A stretch of DNA of 64,000 nt, from the NCBI GenBank assembly GCA_910575505.1, contig CAJTFK010000016.1, forward strand, positions 1 to 64,000, in the 5' to 3' direction. Origin of the DNA: Oscillospiraceae bacterium (GTDB lineage: Bacteria; Bacillota; Clostridia; Oscillospirales; Oscillospiraceae). The position numbers and the translations under genes are program-made. Shown here one piece after another: positions 1 to 7,620 of this stretch. The notes under the pieces are model-generated. The model did no database searches. It saw only the letters and a list, made by a program, of their open reading frames with translations, and was not told where the DNA came from. The number at the start of each line of letters is the position of its first letter. The first letter of the stretch is position 1.

Positions 1-485
1 CGCTGTTCAATTTTTTGCAGGCAAACGGTATTTCGTCCATGCCGGAACTCTACGAAAAGGTTTCCGCCATGAACAGCGGCTATTATGATTTGCGCGGCAA
101 AATCGTAAAAGCGGAGCGCCGCATTTCTGTTTTGACTGAACGGCTGGAAATGTGGGTGCAGTATCAAAAATACAAGCCCGTCCGCCAAAAGCTGGACAAG
201 GTTGCCCCAGCCAAACGGGAGCAATTCGAGCAGCGCCACAGCGCCGGCCTTGCCCTGTTCGATGCCGCCGTCCGCTACCTGGACACGCTGAAAGCATCCG
301 GCGAGGCCATCACCCCCAAGGCATGGAGGGCCGAGGCCCAAAAGCTGACCGCCGAGAAAGATGCTGACTATCTGAAAATGCGGGCCATGCGGGAGGATAT
401 TAAGGCGATTGAAACTCTGAAAAAGACCGCTGACCGCCTTGCCAAAGAGGGCCAGCCCCAGCGCAGGGAGGAACAGGAGCGATGA
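1..485 (+). CDS. Relaxase (mobilization nuclease) C-terminal part, cut by the window edge
   Basis: The reading frame is open to the first base of the window, so only the C-terminal roughly 160 residues of a longer protein are seen. The segment is charged and helical (SVLTERLEMWVQYQKYKPVR, then a FEQRH...AVRYLDTL stretch). This matches the C-terminal helical region of MOBP-type relaxases carried by Clostridia conjugative elements; the nuclease domain itself would lie outside the window. It ends at TGA 483-485, overlapping the next start codon (ATGA), which suggests translational coupling. A degraded homologue with the same helical layout lies at 8400-9363. The relaxase call is from family memory and could be wrong in detail, because no catalytic motif is visible here. 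Confidence 0.68.
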   Translation, partial: LFNFLQANGISSMPELYEKVSAMNSGYYDLRGKIVKAERRISVLTERLEMWVQYQKYKPVRQKLDKVAPAKREQFEQRHSAGLALFDAAVRYLDTLKASGEAITPKAWRAEAQKLTAEKDADYLKMRAMREDIKAIETLKKTADRLAKEGQPQRREEQER

Positions 486-805
486 CCTATTAGCAATATC
501 GGACTATCCGGCGGCTGGTACATAGCTGCTGTAACTATGACCGAGCGAATTGTCTGTTGCTGGACGATGGGGAGGAATGTGTCTGCCCCCAGTCTATCAG
601 CTATTCGCTGATCTGCCGCTGGTTCCGGGCCGCTGTCCTGCCGCTGGACGAAAGTCTGTGCGCCGCCCTGCTCCACCGAGAGGACATGAAGAAATGCGTC
701 CTGTGCGGCGGCTGGTACATCCCCAAGTCCAACCGGGCCAAATACTGCCCTGTCTGTGCCGAACAGGAGCGGCGGCGAAAAGACCGTGAGCGGTCCCCTT
801 CCTGA
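482..805 (+). pseudogene. Cysteine-rich VLP-type small zinc-ribbon protein with an amber codon at position 4
   Basis: ATG 482 overlaps the relaxase stop codon. The frame reads Met-Thr-Tyr, then TAG at 491-493, then continues without interruption to 805. The sequence after the stop (RTIRRLVHSCCNYDRANC and on to DGEECVC) looks like the conserved N-terminus of Cys_rich_VLP proteins found beside relaxases in Clostridia integrative elements. The C-terminal part carries CVLCGGWY and CPVCA, a C-x2-C...C-x2-C zinc-ribbon pattern. A CAG-to-TAG change would explain the stop. A shorter product could start at TTG 557, but it would lack the first Cys cluster. The role in these elements is unknown. Confidence 0.62.
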
Positions 806-896
806 CAGCGCCGCCATGTTACGGGGAATTTTATCGGAAAGTTGTACAGGTGTGTGCACGTATCGGAAAAATTCTCCGCCTGATTGAGGTGATATT

Positions 897-1625
897 TTGA
901 CAGACTATATGACGCTTGATACCAAACTGCCCCCCTATCTGCCCTTTCCGCGTTTTCTGCTGGGGGCCGACCTGACGCAGACCGCCAAGCTGCTGTATGT
1001 CGTTCTGCTGGACAGGGCGAACCTCTCCCGCGCCAACGGCTGGACGGACGAGGACGGAAATATCTTCATTGTCTTTCCGCTCAATAAGCTGGCTGATATG
1101 GTGGATAAAGGCCCCACCACTGTCAAGACTGCATTGACCGAATTAGAGGCGGCGGGGCTGATTGAGCGGCGGCGCTGTGGGAATGGGATGCCTAATCGCA
1201 TCTATGTGAAACAGCCAGACAGCCAGGATATTGACCGTCTGATGGACAGAAAACCGGCCACCAGACAGCCGGAAAATCGGCCCTCTGATAGCCGGAAAAC
1301 TGACCGTCAGATGGCCGGAAAACCGGCCCCTAATAAAATAAGTAATAGTAACTTAAAGAATAACTTGAGTGGAGTGAGTGAGAGCGCCCGCATTTTGGGC
1401 CGCTATGAGAATGTCTTTCTGACCGAGGCCGAGGTTGCCGAACTGCAAGCCGATTTCCCCTCTGTCTGGCAGGAGTACATTGAGCGGCTATCCGAGTATA
1501 TGGCCTCCACCGGCAAGACCTACAAAAGCCACGCCACCACCATTCGCCGCTGGGCCAAGGAGGACAGGCGCAAGGGCAAGGGCGGCATATCCGACTATTC
1601 GTGCAAGGAGGGCGAGAGCTTATGA
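897..1625 (+). CDS. RepA_N-type replication initiator of the integrative element
   Basis: This 242-residue protein begins at TTG 897, placed about 8 bases after AGGTGA; ATG 909 is an alternative. Residues about 15-105 form a RepA_N-like winged-helix domain (PFPRFLLGADLTQTAKLLYV, then NKLADMVDKGPTTVKTALTE, then LIERRRCGNGMPNRIYVK). A polar linker rich in Arg, Lys, Pro and Asp follows (about 106-160). A C-terminal helical domain (about 175-235) ends WAKEDRRKG. Such proteins initiate replication of plasmids and of excised conjugative elements. The gene sits between the relaxase/VLP genes and a DnaC-like gene whose ATG overlaps its stop, which is the usual element order. Function is inferred from family resemblance. 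Confidence 0.78.
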   Translation: MTDYMTLDTKLPPYLPFPRFLLGADLTQTAKLLYVVLLDRANLSRANGWTDEDGNIFIVFPLNKLADMVDKGPTTVKTALTELEAAGLIERRRCGNGMPNRIYVKQPDSQDIDRLMDRKPATRQPENRPSDSRKTDRQMAGKPAPNKISNSNLKNNLSGVSESARILGRYENVFLTEAEVAELQADFPSVWQEYIERLSEYMASTGKTYKSHATTIRRWAKEDRRKGKGGISDYSCKEGESL

Positions 1626-1819
1626 ATGATTTTGAGGGCATCATCAAGCGTATGTCCGTGACCCGGCTGGAGCCGGGGGACTACACCGGCGAGGACGGCC
1701 TTTTGTACTGCGGCAAGTGCCGCACCCCGAAACAGTTTCGCTTGGTGCTAATAAAGATTGGATATGTTTTGACACAAATCTTGCTTTTCCCATACAGCCA
1801 TAGTATAATAGACTTGTGA
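1622..1819 (+). pseudogene. DnaC-like helicase-loader ATPase, N-terminus only, truncated by the cassette
   Basis: ATG 1622 overlaps the repA stop (ATGA). The first ~41 residues (MNDFEGIIKRMSVTRLEPGD, then YTGEDGLLYCGKCRTPKQFR) match the N-terminus of the DnaC-like ATP-binding protein that normally follows repA in these elements, including the first CxxC of its zinc site. After about base 1745 the frame turns hydrophobic and ends at 1819, and base composition drops sharply from GC-rich to AT-rich. The ATPase domain with its Walker A motif is missing. The junction therefore marks the left boundary of an inserted AT-rich cassette, or of a deletion that brought it in. Confidence 0.65.
1781..1809 (+). 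promoter_or_regulatory. Sigma-A-type promoter of the three-gene cassette
   Basis: TTGCTT (1781-1786) and TATAAT (1804-1809) are separated by 17 bases. The site lies just after the dnaC truncation point and 83 bases before the first cassette start codon. It would let the cassette be transcribed independently of the element's replication genes. Confidence 0.5.
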
Positions 1820-1891
1820 ACTATTAACATATGTCACACTCAGCAGATTACAATAGAGGTTGGAGTTTGCATTTTATATTGAAAGGGGTAA

Positions 1892-2323
1892 ATGAGTATG
1901 GCAAAACTTACTGCATTTATGCTTTGTGATTCCATTAATGTCATCCCTGCTCCAACAGGTGGAGTTCTTCAACAGCTTGTCTCCCCGCAAGTTGCTTTAC
2001 GTCCCCAATTTGTTCCGGGAAATTTTTCTTTCGGAATTGCGGTTGGAGTCCAAGGTGTAAATTTACACATTACAAATCGAATTCGTTTTACTATTTCTGA
2101 CCCGCATGGAGTAATCATTCAAGATTCTGGTGTCTCAGAGTTTCCTCCTGTACCAGAGGATGTCCCAGAAATAATGCCTGCCGAATATCAAGGATTTTTG
2201 ATGAATATGGATATTCGAAATCTTGTTCTTCGTGAAAATGGGGAGTATTTATTCTGTATATATGTTAATGATGAGCTTGTAGGTACACAAGAAGTTCCTA
2301 TATTCCAGAGGGCGGAACAATGA
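1892..2323 (+). CDS. Cassette protein 1: 143-residue DUF6941-like protein
   Basis: The start ATG 1892 follows AAAGGGG by about 5 bases. The protein begins with a short hydrophobic strand (AFMLCDSINV) and continues as a predicted beta-rich domain (RFTISDPHGVIIQDSG, then ENGEYLFCIYVNDELVGTQEV). The LCDS start and sandwich-like strand pattern resemble DUF6941 proteins, which have no assigned function; this is from memory only. There is no signal peptide or membrane segment, so it is probably cytosolic. It is the first gene of a tight three-gene operon (next start overlaps its stop as ATGA). Codon use is AT-rich, unlike the flanking element genes. Confidence 0.72.
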   Translation: MSMAKLTAFMLCDSINVIPAPTGGVLQQLVSPQVALRPQFVPGNFSFGIAVGVQGVNLHITNRIRFTISDPHGVIIQDSGVSEFPPVPEDVPEIMPAEYQGFLMNMDIRNLVLRENGEYLFCIYVNDELVGTQEVPIFQRAEQ

Positions 2324-2910
2324 ATAACATGCTGTCAATTACTCCAACAAGTGAAAACGCAAAGAAAACTACATCAATAACCCCTATTATTACAGGTGCA
2401 TGTACGTTTGCTTTTTGTATTGCATTCTTTTCTGCCACAAACGGTATCCAAATTGAATTTCCTCAACAGTCAATATCTGATATGCACATGGTTTCGACTG
2501 ATACTGCAAAATGGAAAATGTATAATAGTAGAAATATCAATCTATATTTGGATGGTGTTTCTGCTATGGATGTAAATTTGTTGTATAGTTATCAAAAAAT
2601 ATCTGAAATCAGGTGTTTAGAAGATAATTGGAACGGTAATGGAGCTCCAAAATTTTCATCACAATTATTGGACTCTGTGCTGAGCATCGTTGAAAAACTT
2701 ACTCGGCAACCTAGTATTTTTCCGACAGCCAGGGAAAGTATACAGCTTGAATACGAAAATGATATTGGTGATTATTTAGAATTCGAGGTGTTTGAAGGGG
2801 GACGACTTAAAAAGTTTTTCTACGGCCATGATGGAAAAATGATAACAGAAGATATTCCGATAGAAACGATATATGAGGTGGTTAATAACTTCTATGGATT
2901 CAAAATTTGA
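2320..2910 (+). CDS. Cassette protein 2: membrane-anchored protein with a WNGNGA motif
   Basis: This 196-residue protein starts at ATG 2320, overlapping the stop of cassette protein 1. Residues about 18-42 form one hydrophobic segment (ITPIITGACTFAFCIAFFSA), probably a membrane anchor. The soluble part carries LEDNWNGNGAPKFSSQL (about residues 103-119), then an Ile/Leu-rich helix, FPTARESIQLEYEND, and a closing beta strand. I recall a similar W-x-G-x-G-A...PT...G...E pattern from small uncharacterised proteins in mobile regions, but know no function for it. Position in the operon suggests it acts with its two neighbours. No catalytic residues can be named. Confidence 0.7.
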   Translation: MNNMLSITPTSENAKKTTSITPIITGACTFAFCIAFFSATNGIQIEFPQQSISDMHMVSTDTAKWKMYNSRNINLYLDGVSAMDVNLLYSYQKISEIRCLEDNWNGNGAPKFSSQLLDSVLSIVEKLTRQPSIFPTARESIQLEYENDIGDYLEFEVFEGGRLKKFFYGHDGKMITEDIPIETIYEVVNNFYGFKI

Positions 2911-3280
2911 CGAGAGCGAGTCTTTAGTTAGAGCTGTCTACCCAGAGAGTCAGAGACCTGATTTTTGGGAAAATGGCAGATTGTCCAGTGCTGCGCTAAA
3001 AGACAAAAGGGGATTATCTGTTACACGTACATACGATCGTTCTGTTAAAAATACTGTAGAATGGATGACTTTACATTTTAAGGGTGCAATGGTATCAATT
3101 ACAGTACGAGCCTGTACTGCCGTTCAAGCATATGTGAAATATTGTCCATCGAAAACAAATGAGTATCATAGCGAAATTCATGGAAGTAAAGAAGAAATTG
3201 AATTAAGTGATTTCCAAGCATTCTATCTCGCAAGGCAAGCAACATTAGAATTTTGCCCTAATTATCAGTATATTGTCTAA
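2894..3280 (+). CDS. Cassette protein 3: conserved uncharacterised 128-residue protein
   Basis: ATG 2894 gives MDSKFDESESLVRAVYPES; an in-frame ATG at 2873 is an alternative. Either start overlaps the end of protein 2, so translation is probably coupled. Recognisable features are LVRAVYPE (10-17), FWENGRLSSAALKDKRGLSV (about 22-41), and a C-terminal YCPSKTNEYHSEIHGS block with clustered His, Ser and Glu. These blocks recur, as I recall, in unassigned proteins of many phyla that sit next to proteins like cassette protein 2. The conserved polar residues hint at a nucleic-acid or nucleotide-directed activity, but this is not shown. A strong terminator follows directly. Confidence 0.68.
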   Translation: MDSKFDESESLVRAVYPESQRPDFWENGRLSSAALKDKRGLSVTRTYDRSVKNTVEWMTLHFKGAMVSITVRACTAVQAYVKYCPSKTNEYHSEIHGSKEEIELSDFQAFYLARQATLEFCPNYQYIV

Positions 3281-3320
3281 CAGCAAACCGCAATAATACG
3301 TAATATAGATGCCCTGATAC

Positions 3321-3355
3321 AAAGCCGGGAACCTGTTCACAAGTTCCCGGCTTTT
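3321..3355 (+). terminator. Rho-independent terminator of the three-gene cassette
   Basis: AAAGCCGGGAAC (3321-3332) pairs perfectly with GTTCCCGGCTTT (3343-3354) around a 10-base loop and runs into a T tract. It closes the cassette 40 bases after the last stop codon. Confidence 0.82.
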
Positions 3356-3399
3356 ACTATACCGAAATTTTGAATATTCTGTGAACAGCATTAAAAAGT

Positions 3400-3479
3400 C
3401 CTTGACAAGTCGTTTCAGGGGGCCGCTACGTGTACTTCTTCCCTGAGATGGCGAGCTCCTCAGAGAGCTTTTGTCAAGG
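3400..3479. repeat. 9-bp inverted repeat enclosing a short integrase-like fragment
   Basis: CCTTGACAA (3400-3408) and TTGTCAAGG (3471-3479) form a perfect inverted repeat. Bases 3416-3439 between them are identical over 24 bases to 25027-25050, inside the tyrosine-integrase remnant at 24253-25440 (the GGRYVYF codons), and similarity continues weakly to about 3465. This looks like a scrap of an integrase gene or a recombination scar at the boundary between the mobile element and the core iscU gene. The rest of 3281-3570 holds the terminator and nothing else I recognise. Confidence 0.5.
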
Positions 3480-3570
3480 GTAAATTTCACTCAAGCAACT
3501 ATAATGTGAGCCGATTGAAACCGCTCAAGTAAAAACCTGCAGCAGAAATTGCGAAAGTACCAATGCTTTC

Positions 3571-4002
3571 CTACCCATGACAGCCCTCGCAGGAGCCGCA
3601 GTCCGGAAAATCCTTCGGATCATAGGCAATGCCCTGACGGTCATAGTAATCCTTCACCGCTGCGCGGATGGCTTCCTCCGCCAGAACAGAGCAGTGCAGC
3701 TTGTGGGCGGGCAGGCCGTCCAGCGCCTCAGTGACGGCCTTGTTGGTGAGCTTCAGCACTTCCGAGAGCGGTTTGCCCTTGATTAACTCGGTTGCCATAG
3801 AGCTGGACGCGATGGCGGAGCCGCAGCCGAAGGTCTCAAACTTCACATCCGACACGATGCCGTCCTCAATTTTGAGGTAAATTTTCATAATGTCTCCGCA
3901 GACGGCGTTGCCTGCCTCCCCCACGCCGTCCGCATCCCCAATCATCCCCACATTCCGGGGATTGCGGAAGTGATCCATGACCCTTTCACTATAGAGCGCC
4001 AT
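3571..4002 (-). CDS. iscU: Fe-S cluster scaffold protein IscU/NifU
   Basis: The 143-residue protein is the scaffold on which NifS-delivered sulfur and iron are assembled into Fe-S clusters. The N-terminal YSERVMDHFRNPRNVG is the family signature. The three cluster cysteines are visible: Cys35 (GNAVCGD), Cys60 (FGCGSAIASSS) and Cys104 (KLHCSVLAE). An extra C-terminal CGSCEGCHG tail (Cys135, 138, 141) is typical of the NifU-like version in Clostridia. It is the last gene of a minus-strand cluster metY-cysK-nifS-iscU and lies 12 bases downstream of nifS. Expression probably follows the Rrf2-controlled promoter upstream of metY. Confidence 0.95.
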   Translation of the reverse strand: MALYSERVMDHFRNPRNVGMIGDADGVGEAGNAVCGDIMKIYLKIEDGIVSDVKFETFGCGSAIASSSMATELIKGKPLSEVLKLTNKAVTEALDGLPAHKLHCSVLAEEAIRAAVKDYYDRQGIAYDPKDFPDCGSCEGCHG

Positions 4003-4014
4003 ACAAAATCCTCC

Positions 4015-5199
4015 TTACAGGACAAATTCCCGTTTCCCGCTGACCTTATCCTTCCACAGCGGGGACATACCGCGCAGATAGTCCACGATCTCCGGGACAG
4101 CCTTCAAAATTGCCTCCACATCGGCCTCGGTATTCTCCCCGCAGAGCGACAGCCGCAATGAGCCGTGGGCTGCCTCATGGGGCCGCCCGATGGCCAGCAG
4201 GACATGGCTGGGGTCCAGGGAACCGGAGGTACAGGCGGAGCCGGAGGAGGCACAGATGCCCCGGTCGTCCAGCAGCAGGAGCAGGCTCTCCCCCTCGACG
4301 CCCTCAAAACAGAAGTTGACATTGCCGGGCAGCCGGTTCACAGGGTCCCCGTTAAGGGTGGCATAGGGTATCTGCGACAGCCCCGCAATCAGCCTGTCCC
4401 GCAGGGCAGACACCTTCGCAGCATTCTCATCCATGTGGGCACAGGCCTCCTCCAGGGCTGCGGCCATGCCCACAATGGCCGGGACGTTCTCTGTCCCTGC
4501 CCGCTTGCCCCGCTCCTGGGCCCCGCCCTCAATGAGGCTGGACAGCGGTATCCCCTGTCGGGCGTATAGCACCCCGACCCCCTTCGGCCCGTGAAACTTG
4601 TGGGCGGAGAGGGACAGCAGGTCGATGTTCTGTGCTTTTACGTCAATGGGCAGGTGGCCCGCCGCCTGGACCGCGTCGGTGTGGAACAGGACACCCCGCT
4701 CCCGGCACACCGCGCCGATTTCGGGGATGGGCAGGACAGAACCAATCTCATTGTTGGCGTACATGATAGTCACCAGGGCGGTGTCCTCCCGGATAGCCTC
4801 CGCTGCCTGCCGGGCAGTAACGGTTCCCAGCGTTCCCACGGGAAGCAGCTCCACCTCGAAGCCCTCGCCCTCCAGCTTTTTCAGCGTGTGCAGGACGGCA
4901 TGGTGCTCAAAGGCCGTGGAGATGATGTGCCGCTTCCCCTTCCGCGCCCCCAGCGCCGCGGCGGAGCGGATGGCCTGGTTATCCGCCTCACTGCCCCCGG
5001 AGGTAAAGGTGATCTCCTTAGGGGAGGCCCCAATACAGGCGGCGATCCGCTCCCGGGCCTCCTCCAAGGCCTCCCTGGCCCGCTGACCCAGCCCGTATAG
5101 GCTGGAGGGATTGCCCCAGGTCTCTTCCATGCAGTTCAGCATGGCGTTCATGGCAGCCCCTCTCATTTTTGTGGTAGCTGCGTTGTCTGCGTAAATCAT
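4015..5199 (-). CDS. nifS: Cysteine desulfurase NifS/IscS
   Basis: This 394-residue PLP enzyme removes sulfur from cysteine as a persulfide for Fe-S assembly on IscU. I chose ATG at 5199 (MIYADNAATTKM), preceded on its strand by AAGGA; the frame continues upstream but that part overlaps the end of cysK. Visible features: ADNAATT start, EFHH-type cofactor-stacking His99, Asp175 (FHTDAVQA), PLP-binding Lys201 (SAHKFHGPKG), RGTEN-like RAGTEN block near 233-238, and the active-site loop Cys323 (SGSACTSGS). The short loop resembles group I NifS/IscS enzymes. It is cotranscribed with cysK upstream and iscU downstream. Confidence 0.95.
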   Translation of the reverse strand: MIYADNAATTKMRGAAMNAMLNCMEETWGNPSSLYGLGQRAREALEEARERIAACIGASPKEITFTSGGSEADNQAIRSAAALGARKGKRHIISTAFEHHAVLHTLKKLEGEGFEVELLPVGTLGTVTARQAAEAIREDTALVTIMYANNEIGSVLPIPEIGAVCRERGVLFHTDAVQAAGHLPIDVKAQNIDLLSLSAHKFHGPKGVGVLYARQGIPLSSLIEGGAQERGKRAGTENVPAIVGMAAALEEACAHMDENAAKVSALRDRLIAGLSQIPYATLNGDPVNRLPGNVNFCFEGVEGESLLLLLDDRGICASSGSACTSGSLDPSHVLLAIGRPHEAAHGSLRLSLCGENTEADVEAILKAVPEIVDYLRGMSPLWKDKVSGKREFVL

Positions 5200-5221
5200 A
5201 AAAATCCTTTCCGAACAGAAA

Positions 5222-5245
5222 CACGCCGGTGCATTCACCGGCGTG
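5222..5245 (-). terminator. Perfect 10-bp hairpin between cysK and nifS
   Basis: CACGCCGGTG (5222-5231) and CACCGGCGTG (5236-5245) pair around a 4-base loop in the cysK-nifS gap. On the minus strand it is followed by TTTCTG, so it could be a weak terminator, an mRNA-processing site or a 3'-end stabiliser that sets nifS-iscU levels apart from metY-cysK. Confidence 0.55.
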
Positions 5246-5257
5246 CTCGTTCCATAC

Positions 5258-6190
5258 TCAGTCCGCAAAGAGCGGTGTGGACAGATAGCGGTCGCCGGTG
5301 TCCGGAAGCAGAGCCACGATAGTCTTGCCCGCGTTTTCGGGCCGCTTTGCCAGTTCGATTGCCGCATGGAGCGCGGCCCCGGAGGAAATACCCACCAGCA
5401 CGCCCTCCTTGCGGCCGATCAGCCGTCCGGCGGCAAAGGCATCCTCGCTGGACACAGGGATGATCTCATCATAGATTGCGGTATCCAGTACCTCCGGGAC
5501 AAATCCAGCGCCGATGCCCTGGATCTTATGGGCCCCGGAGCGGCCCTCGCTGAGAACAGGAGAGTCCTTGGGTTCTACCGCCACGATTTTCACCGCCGGA
5601 TTTTGCTCCTTGATGTACTGCCCCACACCGGTGATGGTGCCGCCGGTACCCACGCCGGCCACGAAGATGTCCACTTCGCCGCCGGCGTCCGCCCAAATTT
5701 CCGGGCCGGTGGTGGAGCGGTGGGCGGCAGGGTTGGCGGGGTTGACAAACTGGCCGGGGATGAAGCTGTCGGAAATCTCTTGAGCCAGCTCCTCCGCTTT
5801 GGTGATGGCCCCCTTCATCCCCTTGGCCCCTTCGGTCAGTACCAGCTCCGCACCGTAGGCCCTCATCAGCTGCCGGCGCTCCACGCTCATGGTTTCCGGC
5901 ATGGTGATAATGATGCGGTAGCCACGGGCCGCTGCTACGGAGGCCAGGCCGATTCCGGTGTTGCCGGAGGTGGGCTCGATAATGGTAGAACCGGGTTTCA
6001 GCCTGCCGCTGGCCTCGGCCTCATCAATCATCGCCTTGGCGATGCGGTCTTTTACCGATCCGGCAGGATTGAAATACTCCAGCTTCACCAGGAGGCGGGC
6101 GTTCAACCCTGCGTCCTTTTCAATATGCGTCAGCTCCAGCAGAGGCGTTTTACCGATCAGCTGGTCGGCGGATGTGTAGATATTGGACAT
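5258..6190 (-). CDS. cysK: Cysteine synthase A (O-acetylserine sulfhydrylase)
   Basis: This 310-residue PLP enzyme makes cysteine from O-acetylserine and sulfide. The start ATG at 6190 follows AAGGGGAA on its strand. The PLP lysine is Lys47 ([11 protein letters not shown]), the substrate loop is TSGNTG (residues 74-79), and the glycine-rich phosphate-binding loop is [10 protein letters not shown]. The closing SSGAALHAA...[11 protein letters not shown] is a CysK signature. Length matches the family. It follows metY by 14 bases and leads into nifS, giving a direct cysteine-to-Fe-S supply line. Confidence 0.96.
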   Translation of the reverse strand: MSNIYTSADQLIGKTPLLELTHIEKDAGLNARLLVKLEYFNPAGSVKDRIAKAMIDEAEASGRLKPGSTIIEPTSGNTGIGLASVAAARGYRIIITMPETMSVERRQLMRAYGAELVLTEGAKGMKGAITKAEELAQEISDSFIPGQFVNPANPAAHRSTTGPEIWADAGGEVDIFVAGVGTGGTITGVGQYIKEQNPAVKIVAVEPKDSPVLSEGRSGAHKIQGIGAGFVPEVLDTAIYDEIIPVSSEDAFAAGRLIGRKEGVLVGISSGAALHAAIELAKRPENAGKTIVALLPDTGDRYLSTPLFAD

Positions 6191-6204
6191 GATAGATTCC
6201 CCTT

Positions 6205-7491
6205 TTATTTCTGCGCTGCGGCGGCAAAACCTTTTTCCAGGTCAGCGATGATGTCATCAATATGCTCCGTTCCGATGGACAGTCGGATGGTGTTGGGCTT
6301 GATGCCCTGATCCAGCAGCTCCACGGGAGAAAGCTGGGAGTGGGTGGTGGTGGCCGGGTGGATGACAAGGGATTTTACGTCCGCCACGTTGGCCAGCAGG
6401 GAGAAGATCTCCAGATTGTCGATAAATTTGTAGGCCTCCGTCTGTCCGCCCTCGATTTCAAAGGTAAAGATGGATGCGCCGCCATTGGGGAAATACTTCT
6501 CATACAGGGCGTGGTCGGGGTGGTCAGGCAGGCCGGGGTGGCTGACCTTCTCCACCTGGGGATGGTTGGCCAGATACTCTACCACCTTTTTTGTGTTTTC
6601 GGCGTGTCGCTCCACCCTAAGGGACAGGGTTTCCACTCCCTGGAGAAGCAGAAAGGCATTGAAGGGGGAAATCGCTGCTCCGGTGTCCCGTAGGAGGATG
6701 GCCCGGATATAGGTGACAAAGGCGGCGGGGCCGGCGGCATCCACAAAGCTGATCCCGTGATAGCTGGGATTGGACTCCGCGATAGGCTTATACTTGCCCG
6801 AGGCTTTCCAGTCAAATTTGCCGCTGTCCACGATGATGCCGCCCAGGGCAGTGCCGTGGCCGCCGATAAACTTGGTGGCGGAATGAACCACGATGTCCGC
6901 CCCGTGCTCGATGGGCCGGATGAGATAGGGGGTGCCGAAGGTGTTGTCAATGACCAGGGGCAGGCCGTGGGCGTGGGCGATCCGGGCAATGGCGCCGATG
7001 TCTGGGATGTCGCTGTTAGGGTTGCCCAGGGTTTCCAGATAGACCGCCTTGGTGTTGGGCCGGATGGCGGCGGCGACAGCCTCCAGGTCGTGGGCGTCCA
7101 CAAAGGTGGTCTCTACTCCGAACTGGGCCAGGGTGTGTGCCAGCAGGTTATAGCTGCCGCCATAGATGGTCTTTTGCGCCACAATGTGATCCCCCGCCTG
7201 GGCCAGGGCCTGGATGGTGTAGGTGATGGCCGCCGCGCCCGAGGCCAGCGCCAGCGCCGCTGCGCCCCCCTCCAGGGCGGCGATTCGCTTTTCCAGCACG
7301 TCCTGGGTGGAGTTGGTCAGCCGCCCGTAGATGTTTCCGGCATCCGCCAGGCCAAACCGGGCGGCGGCGTGGGCGGAATCCCGAAACACATAGCTGGTGG
7401 TCTGGTAGATAGGAACCGCCCGGGCGTCGGTGGCAGGGTCGGGCTGCTCCTGGCCTACGTGGAGCTGTAAGGTCTCGAATTTATAACTCAT
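6205..7491 (-). CDS. metY: O-acetylhomoserine sulfhydrylase
   Basis: This 428-residue Cys/Met-metabolism PLP enzyme (gamma family) converts O-acetylhomoserine and sulfide to homocysteine. The start at 7491 ([13 protein letters not shown]) follows AGGGGGA; an upstream in-frame start at 7524 is unlikely because it would cover the promoter. PLP-binding Lys207 sits in [18 protein letters not shown], and [20 protein letters not shown] is the subunit-interface signature. The length, near 430 with an insertion before the C-terminal domain, fits MetY better than MetB or MetC. It is the first gene of the sulfur cluster, directly behind a perfect promoter that overlaps an operator-like inverted repeat. 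Confidence 0.93.
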   Translation of the reverse strand: MSYKFETLQLHVGQEQPDPATDARAVPIYQTTSYVFRDSAHAAARFGLADAGNIYGRLTNSTQDVLEKRIAALEGGAAALALASGAAAITYTIQALAQAGDHIVAQKTIYGGSYNLLAHTLAQFGVETTFVDAHDLEAVAAAIRPNTKAVYLETLGNPNSDIPDIGAIARIAHAHGLPLVIDNTFGTPYLIRPIEHGADIVVHSATKFIGGHGTALGGIIVDSGKFDWKASGKYKPIAESNPSYHGISFVDAAGPAAFVTYIRAILLRDTGAAISPFNAFLLLQGVETLSLRVERHAENTKKVVEYLANHPQVEKVSHPGLPDHPDHALYEKYFPNGGASIFTFEIEGGQTEAYKFIDNLEIFSLLANVADVKSLVIHPATTTHSQLSPVELLDQGIKPNTIRLSIGTEHIDDIIADLEKGFAAAAQK

Positions 7492-7522
7492 GGGAAAATC
7501 CCCCTCTCTACGAATTGGCCCC

Positions 7523-7551
7523 ATTATATACCTATTAACCTACTTTGTCAA
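7523..7551 (-). promoter_or_regulatory. Promoter of the metY-cysK-nifS-iscU cluster
   Basis: Read on the minus strand, TTGACA (7546-7551) and TATAAT (7523-7528) are separated by 17 bases, an exact consensus promoter. A strong unregulated promoter would be unexpected for sulfur assimilation, so the overlapping inverted repeat is probably an operator for a repressor. Confidence 0.8.
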
Positions 7552-7560
7552 TAGGTATAT
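7526..7560. promoter_or_regulatory. Inverted-repeat operator, probably for the Rrf2 regulator
   Basis: ATATACCTATT (7526-7536) and AATAGGTATAT (7550-7560) form a perfect 11-bp inverted repeat with a 13-base spacer. It covers the -35 and -10 boxes of the metY promoter and lies just upstream of the rrf2 -35 box (7570). AT-rich dyads of this size are typical binding sites of Rrf2 proteins such as CymR and IscR. Bound protein would block metY and could also tune rrf2. Confidence 0.68.
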
Positions 7561-7569
7561 TGAGGCCGT

Positions 7570-7598
7570 TTGAAATTCTATCAACCTTGTGGTATAAT
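7570..7598 (+). promoter_or_regulatory. Promoter of the Rrf2-family regulator gene
   Basis: TTGAAA (7570-7575) and TATAAT (7593-7598) have a 17-base spacer. The start codon lies 23 bases after the -10 box, preceded by GGAGGGG. Confidence 0.72.
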
Positions 7599-7620
7599 AA
7601 AAAGAATGGAGGGGATTTTT

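Noticed and set aside
491-493. Pyrrolysine or other recoding at the amber codon of the VLP gene
   Set aside because: No pyl genes are visible, the residue is near the N-terminus where Gln is expected, and a point mutation explains it.
7492-7620. S-box or other riboswitch upstream of metY or the Rrf2 gene
   Set aside because: The region is too short, and its structure is explained by two promoters and one inverted repeat.
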